Position numbers and translations under genes: made by a program. The notes under the pieces were generated by a model. The model was given only the letters and a program-made list of their open reading frames with translations. It did no database searches and was not told the DNA's origin. A stretch of 62,006 nt of DNA, taken from the NCBI GenBank assembly GCA_030066295.1, contig JASJBX010000051.1, forward strand, positions 1 through 62,006, in the 5' to 3' direction. Of this stretch, positions 34,708 through 42,255 are shown piece after piece (position 1 is the stretch's first letter; each line of letters opens with the position of its first letter). The DNA comes from Crocosphaera sp. GTDB taxonomy: Bacteria; Cyanobacteriota; Cyanobacteriia; Cyanobacteriales; Microcystaceae.

Positions 34708-35907
34708 ATATATAGAATCATCAACGACAAAATCTAGATTGTTTATTGGTGGAATGGTTTCAGGTTTTGATAAATTATTCTTGTTATTTTTGGTTTTATT
34801 TTTCTTTCTTGCACATCTACTGCCTAAACCAAGTCCAGCTAAAGCAGTTAAACCAATGATGGTACTAGGTTCAGGAACGTCTCCTTCTAGGGTTCCAATG
34901 ACACCATCAGCACCAGCAAGAAACTCTATTTCACCCGCATCACTACCAGCAATAAACGACAAATTATCCCCATCAACATCATTAAATATTGGTATTGATT
35001 TAGGATACGAATCAAGAGGATTATCATAAAAGATAATATCCTCTTGACTATCATTATAAAAATTATTTGTTAGACCATTAAATTTTTCTTGAAACTCAAA
35101 CTGTATTTCAGGAATCACACCTAGTTGACTATCTGTATCAGATAATGTAAAAGCTTCATCTTCTAATGTATAAATACCTTCGATCTCAAAACTAGCAACC
35201 ATCGGTCTATCTTGTTTAGTGTCATTATAAAAATCATTTGTTAGACTATTATCTTCTCCTTTTAACCCAAAAGGATTATCATAAAAATTTGATGATGCGA
35301 ATATACCTTTTCCACTATGCTCATAAGAAAAAGAGGGTTGATAACCAGATAGATAATGTAGCAATGCTCCCAATGCTAATGCGCTGCCTGAAATTAGTAT
35401 AAGAATGAATACAATTCTTATGAATGGAGTAATATGATTTTTTCCCTTAGTAAAAGCTGATAGTATCCCTTCTAAAGTTTGATGTCTTAATAGCTTAGAA
35501 ATAGACCAAATATGAAGTTTAGCATCAGGGGAAATATGAAATTTAGCCTCAGAAAAACTCTCAATATTTTGAGTGACAATCGCATCAACTTTCCAAGTAT
35601 AAGCACAGACTATCTCAACAGCAGATTCAAAATCGAGTGAATCAAATGAACGTGCTTTTTGTATAAGATTATTATCAACAATTTTAACATTGACCATACT
35701 TTCTATAACTGAAGTAATTTGTTCAACAGCTTCTATCCCTCCTAATTTTTTCGCAAAGATGCAGATTTTTTCTAAGCCTATATCTGTCATGAAACCTTGT
35801 ATTTTTTGATTTTCTAAAAGTTTCCATAACTTTTCTGCATCTTTTATTAAATGTTCTCTATTAAGAAGAGCTTCTAGGAAAAAATCTGCATCAATTAAAA
35901 GTTTCAT
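34699..35907 (-). CDS. PIN-domain protein with transmembrane segment and PEP-CTERM signal
   Basis: A 402-residue fusion. Residues 1-125 are a PIN domain: LLIDADFFLEALLN (D6, D8), TDIGLEK (E46), SLDFESAVEIVCAY (D92) and AIVTQNIESF, the VapC-like acid pattern. There is no N-terminal signal peptide. A membrane segment follows at 161-186 (IRIVFILILISGSALALG). The outer part contains an internal repeat (NFYDNPFG, LTNDFYND and LTNNFYND, FYDNPLD). Residues 345-370 are a PEP-CTERM signal: VPEPSTIIGLTALAGLGLGS followed by basic residues, and an unusual 37-residue tail. It lies six bases after the XRE gene. Confidence 0.75.
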   Translation of the reverse strand: MKLLIDADFFLEALLNREHLIKDAEKLWKLLENQKIQGFMTDIGLEKICIFAKKLGGIEAVEQITSVIESMVNVKIVDNNLIQKARSFDSLDFESAVEIVCAYTWKVDAIVTQNIESFSEAKFHISPDAKLHIWSISKLLRHQTLEGILSAFTKGKNHITPFIRIVFILILISGSALALGALLHYLSGYQPSFSYEHSGKGIFASSNFYDNPFGLKGEDNSLTNDFYNDTKQDRPMVASFEIEGIYTLEDEAFTLSDTDSQLGVIPEIQFEFQEKFNGLTNNFYNDSQEDIIFYDNPLDSYPKSIPIFNDVDGDNLSFIAGSDAGEIEFLAGADGVIGTLEGDVPEPSTIIGLTALAGLGLGSRCARKKNKTKNNKNNLSKPETIPPINNLDFVVDDSIYKK

Positions 35908-35913
35908 AATTGT

Positions 35914-36555
35914 TTAAATTTTCAGATCATCCTCAACCAATTCTATATCTATTGTATCAGGTTCACTACTTTTACTCTGTTTTGAGTTAGATTTTGAAGT
36001 TATTTCAGTACCTAAACCTTTACGTAAATTAGGTAGTTTGTTGTTAGTATGTTGTTGTTCAGTGGTATTTTTTTGAATTGATTGTTTAATAAATTTGGTT
36101 CGATGATTGATTAAATCATCAAGGTCAAATCCTAAAAGCTCAGCAATTTCTCCAACCCTCGCAAGTCTCGAAAAGGAAATTTTCCCTCTCTCCAACCCGT
36201 CGATCTTTCTCTTTAATTTTAGCTTTGGGGGTTTCAATTCATTAGAGCCATAGACAAGTTTAAGCGCACGATCGATTCTCTTGTTTAATTTACTAGCTGT
36301 TTGAAAGCCTTTTTCGTGTCGCCATTCCTGAAACTTATAGGGTTGAGCTTTAAGAATTTTTAAGTCTTTTAAAGGACGTTTTAACGCTCTGCAGCATTCT
36401 ATAGCAAAATCTAGAGGTAAATAAGTTTCATTCTTTTCCCAACGCTTGATTGTCTTTTTGTCTACACCAAGGAGTTTTGCGAGATCCTCCTCTGTATAAC
36501 CCATCTTCTCTCGCCATGATTTCAAAAAATCTCCCCACATTTTATCATGAATCAT
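35914..36555 (-). CDS. XRE-family regulator with two helix-turn-helix regions
   Basis: About 213 residues from the ATG at 36555 (a TTG at 36570 or an ATG at 36540 are alternatives). Near the N-terminus, KMGYTEEDLAKLLGVDKKTI and KRWEKNETYLP form a Cro/CI HTH. A second HTH-like region occurs at IDGLERGKISFSRLARVGE and IAELLGFDLDDLI. The C-terminal 60 residues are polar and probably disordered. It is directly upstream of the PIN gene and could be its antitoxin-like repressor. Direct repeats in its promoter region may be its binding sites. Confidence 0.78.
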   Translation of the reverse strand: MIHDKMWGDFLKSWREKMGYTEEDLAKLLGVDKKTIKRWEKNETYLPLDFAIECCRALKRPLKDLKILKAQPYKFQEWRHEKGFQTASKLNKRIDRALKLVYGSNELKPPKLKLKRKIDGLERGKISFSRLARVGEIAELLGFDLDDLINHRTKFIKQSIQKNTTEQQHTNNKLPNLRKGLGTEITSKSNSKQSKSSEPDTIDIELVEDDLKI

Positions 36556-36642
36556 TGTAAGATAAACCAATTCTTTAACTGTGTTCTAGCATAACACCGT
36601 TTTCAAAATAAACGGTAAAACTAATTACATTTTAAATCTAAT

Positions 36643-36727
36643 AAGCCGAAAAAAGTCCTGATTTTTTAAAAATGTCAACCCAGAAAAGTCCTTAAATTAT
36701 TTCCAACTATCAACCCAGAAAAGAACT
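36643..36727. promoter_or_regulatory. Three direct repeats, putative operators of the XRE gene
   Basis: Copies AAGCCGAAAAAAGTCCT (36643-36659), AACCCAGAAAAGTCCT (36677-36692) and AACCCAGAAAAGAACT (36712-36727) are spaced 34-35 bases apart. They lie between the divergent XRE gene and the small membrane gene. The last two share TCAACCCAGAAAAG exactly. Confidence 0.55.
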
Positions 36728-36765
36728 AAAAAAACAACAAATATTTTAATGTTTTTTGAGCATAT

Positions 36766-36987
36766 ATGATAACTTTAAACTATGAAAAACCAGAAATGAT
36801 GGGTAAAACTATGACCATAGATCGACTTATAATAACTGTTTGTAGCTTCAGTCTAATTATCATGATTCTCGTAACTTGCCAAGAATCAACAAGTAAATCT
36901 CGGTCGCAAAGATTGCACGACATCATCCAATATCTAGCCAATAGTATTGTGATCGTAGAATCTATTTTTAACCGAGACCGAGATTAA
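36766..36987 (+). CDS. Small single-span membrane protein, uncharacterised
   Basis: A 73-residue frame with one hydrophobic span at residues about 18-38 (IDRLIITVCSFSLIIMILVT) and a polar C-terminus. No clear ribosome binding site. It may begin at a later methionine (MMGKTMTIDR). It lies divergent to the XRE/PIN unit across the direct repeats, so it could share their control. Existence as a real gene is uncertain. Confidence 0.4.
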   Translation: MITLNYEKPEMMGKTMTIDRLIITVCSFSLIIMILVTCQESTSKSRSQRLHDIIQYLANSIVIVESIFNRDRD

Positions 36988-37167
36988 AAGAGTTTTGATC
37001 CTGATAGTCAATAATAGAGAAAAGTTTCTGGCAATTAGTATTAAGTTAAAATAAAATCTTGTCTGATTTTTTTACTAATGCTTATTGTCAGATTTCTCTA
37101 TTTTTTGTACAATAAAATAACAAAGGTAAAATACTACTTTGTTCAATCAAATCATAGAGTTAGGATA

Positions 37168-37617
37168 ATGATTCCCTTATCAGAGACAAAATTAACAGAC
37201 ATTTATGAACAAGATTATTATTTATGGTTACTTAAAACATTAGAATTAGTTAAAAATAGAGATGTAAATGAATTAGACTGGGAGCATTTAACCGAGGAAA
37301 TAGAAGCATTGGGAAACGAACAAAGACGAAAAGTTAAAAGCTATCTGAGACAATTATTAATTCATTTATTGTTATATCTTTATTGGGAAAATGAACAACC
37401 CTATTCTGGTAGAGGTTGGCTAGAAGAAATTAGTAATTTTCGATATGAACTGCAACTATTACTAGAATCAAAAACTCTTTATAATTATTTTCTGGCAAAT
37501 GTTGAAGAAGTGTATCAAAAAGCTAGAAAAAGAGTAATTAAAAAAACAGAATTATCTCCTTCCATCTTTCCTGAAAAATGTCCTTTCAGTGTAGAAGAAA
37601 TTTTGAAGGATGATTAA
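37168..37617 (+). CDS. DUF29 family protein
   Basis: About 149 residues from ATG 37168. The frame opens at 37078, but the first 30 codons do not fit the family, whereas LTDIYEQDYYLWLLKTLELV and LDWEHLTEEIEALGNEQRRK are the DUF29 start. YLRQLLIHLLLYLYW and IFPEKCPFSVEEIL follow. DUF29 is abundant in cyanobacterial genomes, often in accessory regions, and its function is unknown. Confidence 0.85.
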   Translation: MIPLSETKLTDIYEQDYYLWLLKTLELVKNRDVNELDWEHLTEEIEALGNEQRRKVKSYLRQLLIHLLLYLYWENEQPYSGRGWLEEISNFRYELQLLLESKTLYNYFLANVEEVYQKARKRVIKKTELSPSIFPEKCPFSVEEILKDD

Positions 37618-37699
37618 ATGCTCAAAATATTTACATGATTAAGTTAAACTTAGAATATTAACCCTTTGTTGAATATGAACTATTAATTTTCTATCTCTT

Positions 37700-38296
37700 A
37701 TGACCATTACACCTATTTCAGCCTTAACCCTTGAAGACTTTCTCAAAAAACCCAATATTGATGAGTCTCCAGCGTGGGAATATATTAATGGTGAAATAAG
37801 ACAAAAACCTATGCCTCAAGGACAACATAGTAAGCTTCAATATAAACTATGCGAAACCATTAATCAAGTTGCAGAAACGTCTAATCTTGCCTATGCTTTA
37901 CCTGAGTTACGTTGTAACTTTGGCGATCGTTCTATTGTTCCTGATGTTAGTATATTTTATTGGGAAAGAATACCTGTAACGGAAGAAGGAGAAATTGCCA
38001 ATCAATTTAATTCGTTTCCTGACTGGACAATTGAAATTCTTTCCCCTAATCAAAAATCAACTAAAGTCATTGGTAATATTTTACACTGTTTAGAATATGG
38101 TAGTCAGTTAGGTTGGTTAATAGACCCCGATGAGAAATCAATTTTTGTCTTTCAACCTCAACAAACCCCAAAAATTTATAAAGCTGACTTATCCAATAAC
38201 CAAATAAAGCAAGAAACCTTACCAATTTTAGATAAAATAGAATTAGAGTTAACTGCTAACAAAATTTTTAGCTGGTTACAAATGAAAGTAAAATAA
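37700..38296 (+). CDS. Uma2 family endonuclease (DUF820)
   Basis: A 198-residue PD-(D/E)XK fold protein: EYINGEIRQKPMPQGQHSKL, then IVPDVSIFYWERIP and DWTIEILSPNQKSTKVIGNI, with SQLGWLIDPDEKSIFVF after it. The VPDVS aspartate and E-I-L-S motif are the Uma2 active-site residues. Cyanobacteria hold many paralogues, and their role is not settled. It abuts tex. Confidence 0.9.
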   Translation: MTITPISALTLEDFLKKPNIDESPAWEYINGEIRQKPMPQGQHSKLQYKLCETINQVAETSNLAYALPELRCNFGDRSIVPDVSIFYWERIPVTEEGEIANQFNSFPDWTIEILSPNQKSTKVIGNILHCLEYGSQLGWLIDPDEKSIFVFQPQQTPKIYKADLSNNQIKQETLPILDKIELELTANKIFSWLQMKVK

Positions 38297-38302
38297 TTGA
38301 TT

Positions 38303-40456
38303 ATGATTGATTACAACAAAATTATTGCCACCGAATTATCATTAAGACAACAACAAGTCAAACAGTCCCTTGAATTATTAATAGAAGGTGCGACGGTTCC
38401 TTTTATTGCTCGTTATCGTAAAGAAAAAACAGGATCACTGGATGAAACTCAAATTAGAGATATTTGGGAACGTTATAATTATTTAACTGAGTTAGAAAAA
38501 CGAAAAGAAACTATTTTAGAAGCCATTAAAAATCAAGATAAACTAACCAATGAATTACAGAAAAAAATCGAAGCTTGTTTATCAAAAACCGAACTAGAAG
38601 ATTTATATTTACCCTATAAACCCAAACGACGCACTAAAGCAACTATCGCCAGAGAAAAAGGCTTAGAAAAGTTAGCCGAGTTAATCAAATCTCTCAATCA
38701 TCCTAATGCCAAACCCCAAGCTTTAGAAGCAATAGCACAAGACTATTTATCAGAAGAAAAAGGGGTTAATACTATCAAAGAAGGGTTACAAGGTGCATCA
38801 GATATATTAGCAGAAGAAGTTGCAGAAAAAGCCAATTTACGAGCTTATTTACGAGACTATTTAATGAAAGAAAGTGTCTTCATTTCTAAAATCAAAAAAG
38901 ATTATCCAGAAGGCAGTACAAAATATGAAATGTACCGAAATTTTCAAGCAAGTGTAACGAAAATTGCTCCTCATAATATTTTAGCTTTGTTTCGAGGTGA
39001 AGCAGAAAAAATCATTTCTCTAGAGATTGATTTTGATGAAGAGTTTGTGCTTTCTTACTTAGAATATCAAGAAATCAAAACAAAAAATAAATCAATAAAA
39101 ACCTTTTATCAATCCATGTTAAAAGACGCATTTAACCGTCTTATTAAACCCTCATTATTGAGAGAAGTTAGAGCAGATAGAAAACATTGGGCTGATATGG
39201 AATCCATTAATACCTTTGAAATTAACTTAAGAGAATTACTCTTATCTCCCCCCGCAGGAATGCAGCCAACCCTAGCCATTGATCCAGGATTTCGCACAGG
39301 TTGTAAGGTAGTTATACTATCAGAAACAGGACAATTTTTAGAGTATCAAGCTATCTTTCCTCATAGTGGAGAAAGTAAACAAAAAGAAGCGAAAAATACC
39401 TTAGCAAACTTAATTACAAAATACAATATAAAATTAATTGCTATTGGAAATGGAACTGCTTCTAGGGAAACCGATCAATTTGTTGCAGAGGTCATTAAAC
39501 CCTTAGAAAATAAACCCATAAAAGTAATTGTCAATGAATCAGGGGCATCTATTTATTCAGCCAGTGATGTTGCAAGAGAAGAATTTCCAGACTTAGATAT
39601 TACGGTTCGAGGTGCCATTAGTATTGGGAGAAGATTACAAGATCCCTTAGCAGAATTAGTTAAAATTGACCCTAAATCAATTGGCGTAGGACAATATCAA
39701 CACGATGTGGATCAAAAACTATTAAAAAAGAATCTAGAGGAAACAGTAGAAAGTTGTGTTAACTATGTGGGAGTTGATCTCAATACTGCATCAAAACAAC
39801 TGTTAACCTTTGTTTCAGGAATTACCCCAACTATCGCTAATAATATCGTTGGTTATCGTGATAAAAATGGAAAATTTAACAACAGAAAAGAGTTATTAAA
39901 AGTATCAAAATTAGGACCCAAAGCCTTTGAACAAGCAGCCGGTTTTCTAAGAATTAGAGATGGAAAAAATCCCTTGGATAATACCGCAGTGCATCCCGAA
40001 AGTTATGATATAGTAGAAATGATTATTAAACAACTAGGAGTGTCTTTATCTGATATTAATAATATTAGTTCTCGTCTCAAATCTTTAGATTTAAACAGCT
40101 TTGTAAGCGATAGCATTGGGTTACCCACCCTAGAAGATTTGATCGCAGAATTAGAAAAACCAGGACGAGATCCCAGAGAAGAATTTAAGTATGCAACCTT
40201 TAAAGAAGGGGTAACAGAAATTAGTGATTTAAGCGAAGGAATGATCCTAGAAGGGGTTATTACCAATGTGGTTAACTTCGGTGCATTTGTAGATATTGGC
40301 GTGCATCAAGATGGATTAATTCATATTTCCCAACTGGCTAATTATTTTGTTAGTGATCCCAAAGAGGTCGTTAAAGTGGGAGAAGTTGTCACAGTCAAAG
40401 TCTTAGAAATTGATGAAAAATTAAAACGCATTAGTTTATCCATGAAAGAAATCTGA
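38303..40456 (+). CDS. tex: Tex family transcription/RNA-binding protein
   Basis: About 717 residues. The N-terminal helical region has VPFIARYRKEKTGSLDETQI and the central YqgF-like fold has LAIDPGFRTGCKVVIL. A helix-hairpin-helix part follows (VGVDLNTASKQLLTFVSGIT), and the C-terminus is an S1 domain with GMILEGVITNVVNFGAFVDI and GLIHISQL. Tex binds nucleic acids and influences transcription. ATG 38303 (MIDYNKII) is chosen over a TTG at 38297. Six bases after the Uma2 gene. Confidence 0.92.
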   Translation: MIDYNKIIATELSLRQQQVKQSLELLIEGATVPFIARYRKEKTGSLDETQIRDIWERYNYLTELEKRKETILEAIKNQDKLTNELQKKIEACLSKTELEDLYLPYKPKRRTKATIAREKGLEKLAELIKSLNHPNAKPQALEAIAQDYLSEEKGVNTIKEGLQGASDILAEEVAEKANLRAYLRDYLMKESVFISKIKKDYPEGSTKYEMYRNFQASVTKIAPHNILALFRGEAEKIISLEIDFDEEFVLSYLEYQEIKTKNKSIKTFYQSMLKDAFNRLIKPSLLREVRADRKHWADMESINTFEINLRELLLSPPAGMQPTLAIDPGFRTGCKVVILSETGQFLEYQAIFPHSGESKQKEAKNTLANLITKYNIKLIAIGNGTASRETDQFVAEVIKPLENKPIKVIVNESGASIYSASDVAREEFPDLDITVRGAISIGRRLQDPLAELVKIDPKSIGVGQYQHDVDQKLLKKNLEETVESCVNYVGVDLNTASKQLLTFVSGITPTIANNIVGYRDKNGKFNNRKELLKVSKLGPKAFEQAAGFLRIRDGKNPLDNTAVHPESYDIVEMIIKQLGVSLSDINNISSRLKSLDLNSFVSDSIGLPTLEDLIAELEKPGRDPREEFKYATFKEGVTEISDLSEGMILEGVITNVVNFGAFVDIGVHQDGLIHISQLANYFVSDPKEVVKVGEVVTVKVLEIDEKLKRISLSMKEI

Positions 40457-40728
40457 CCAAAAAATTAACTTTTATAAACAAACGGACAATATTTGATAAA
40501 TTATTCGTTAGGGTAGAAACGGAAGTGAATCAAGGAATGGACTCAACTGATTATCCTTGACTGATAGGATACACTCCAAGCCCTGACTATTAATAGTCAC
40601 TATATTTTTGCCTAGTTTTTCTAATAGGGAAAGGGGTCTATTTTGTCTGTCTGGAATTAGAACATAGATGTGTAAATGTAATCAAACTTGAACACTTTCC
40701 CTAGAAGCATTAGAAAATGAGGTAATCA

Positions 40729-40935
40729 ATGGATACTCACTTAGTCGAACAAGCTTCTCACGAAAATGCTCTCAATCCTAATGGATACGAAAATAGACAC
40801 GAAAAAAAACTTTATGTGGACAAAAATCCAGTCTGTCCCTGTTGTTCTTATCCCTTATTACGTCATATCAGTTTAAACGGGGTCTATTGGTACTGTAGTC
40901 ACTGTCATCAGAAAATGCCACCGGCTCATAAATAA
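40729..40935 (+). CDS. Small zinc-ribbon-like protein
   Basis: A 68-residue protein with paired cysteine motifs VCPCCSYPLLRH and YCSHCHQKMP, which together can bind one zinc ion. No recognised family beyond a small cyanobacterial hypothetical. No signal peptide. Single gene, upstream of a low-complexity repeat and the glycosyltransferase. Confidence 0.6.
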   Translation: MDTHLVEQASHENALNPNGYENRHEKKLYVDKNPVCPCCSYPLLRHISLNGVYWYCSHCHQKMPPAHK

Positions 40936-40951
40936 AATCCTTTTAAATACC

Positions 40952-40978
40952 GCAGGGGAAGCAGGGGAAGCAGGGGAG
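40952..40978 (+). repeat. GCAGGGGAA tandem repeat
   Basis: Three consecutive copies of the nine-base unit GCAGGGGAA (the last with one change) lie in the spacer before the glycosyltransferase gene. Confidence 0.75.
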
Positions 40979-41142
40979 GATGAGTTTAAGTGTAATGAGT
41001 GTCACAATGGCTGACTAAACGGATTTCACATGGGTAATCATTCCGCTTTAAACAACATAAAAGATGAAATCAACGGTTAAAAATCATTGATTGCGATTGA
41101 TAGAGGCTATTGACTCCGAGGAAAGAAGGGAGGAAATAAATT

Positions 41143-42249
41143 ATGAAAATTGCACAAATTGCCCCGTTACAAGAATCTGTACCACCGTTAGGTTATGGTG
41201 GAATTGAATTAGTCGTGAGTTTATTAACCGATGAATTAGTGCGTCGGGGTCATGATGTCACCCTATTTGCCACAGAAGATTCTCAGACCTTAGCCACCTT
41301 AGCACCCGGCGCAGAAACAGGACTTCGTCGTTTAAATCTCAGTCCTGAAGAATGTATGGTTTACCTAGAGATGGAATTAAGTCGGGTGTTTCAAAGGGCC
41401 GATGACTTTGATATCATCCATTCCCACGTCGGTCAAGATGCACTTCCCTTTGTTGAACTCATCACCACCCCCACTGTCCATACCATTCACGGTTATTTTC
41501 CCCAGTTGAGTCAAAAGATGTTTAGACAACATCCTCGGCAAAACTATATCAGTATTTCCCAAGCGCAACAAAAAGATATCCCAGAATTAAACTATGTCGG
41601 AACCGTTTATAACGCTATCGACATCGCTCAATATACCTTTCACCCCGAACCAAACGATCCACCTTACCTAGCTTTTCTCGGACGCATCTCCAAATGTAAA
41701 GGGCCCCATATTGCGATTGAAATTGCCAAACGGGTTGGTATTCCTCTAAAAATAGCCGGTAAAGTGGATCGTTTCAACGAAGATTTTTTCCACACCACCA
41801 TTGAACCCTTCATTGACAATGAACAGATCATCTTCATCGGGGAATTAACCAGAAAAGATAAACATCAATTCTTAGGAGGGGCCTTAGCAACTCTATTCCC
41901 TATTAGTTGGAATGAACCGTTTGGCCTAGTAATGATCGAATCTATGGTTTGTGGAACCCCCGTTATTGCCAGTATCAGAGGGTCAACCCCCGAAATTATT
42001 ATCGACGGAAAAACCGGATTTCTCTGCGACGAGAACGATATACAAGGGATGAGTGTAGCAGTTTCCCGTCTTGATGAGATTAACCGTGCAGACTGTCATC
42101 ATCACGTAACCGAAAACTTTACCGTTCAACAAATGGTAGACGGTTACGAACGAATTTATGAACAATTGCTCAGACCATCTTCCTCTCAGAAAGCAACGGT
42201 TATGGCCTTGATGTCCCGTGCGGTCAATGATCTTTCACCCCACCGTTAA
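41143..42249 (+). CDS. Glycosyltransferase family 4
   Basis: A 368-residue GT-B protein. The N-terminus has KIAQIAPLQESVPPLGYGG, with DFDIIHSHVGQDAL in the first half. The nucleotide-sugar half has LAFLGRISKCKGPHIAIEIA and EPFGLVMIESMVCGTPVIAS, carrying the EX7E motif. It transfers sugar from an activated donor; the acceptor is unknown. It ends seven bases before the debranching-enzyme-like gene, so the two form an operon that may act on a compatible solute or glycan. Confidence 0.9.
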   Translation: MKIAQIAPLQESVPPLGYGGIELVVSLLTDELVRRGHDVTLFATEDSQTLATLAPGAETGLRRLNLSPEECMVYLEMELSRVFQRADDFDIIHSHVGQDALPFVELITTPTVHTIHGYFPQLSQKMFRQHPRQNYISISQAQQKDIPELNYVGTVYNAIDIAQYTFHPEPNDPPYLAFLGRISKCKGPHIAIEIAKRVGIPLKIAGKVDRFNEDFFHTTIEPFIDNEQIIFIGELTRKDKHQFLGGALATLFPISWNEPFGLVMIESMVCGTPVIASIRGSTPEIIIDGKTGFLCDENDIQGMSVAVSRLDEINRADCHHHVTENFTVQQMVDGYERIYEQLLRPSSSQKATVMALMSRAVNDLSPHR

Positions 42250-42255
42250 TATCAA

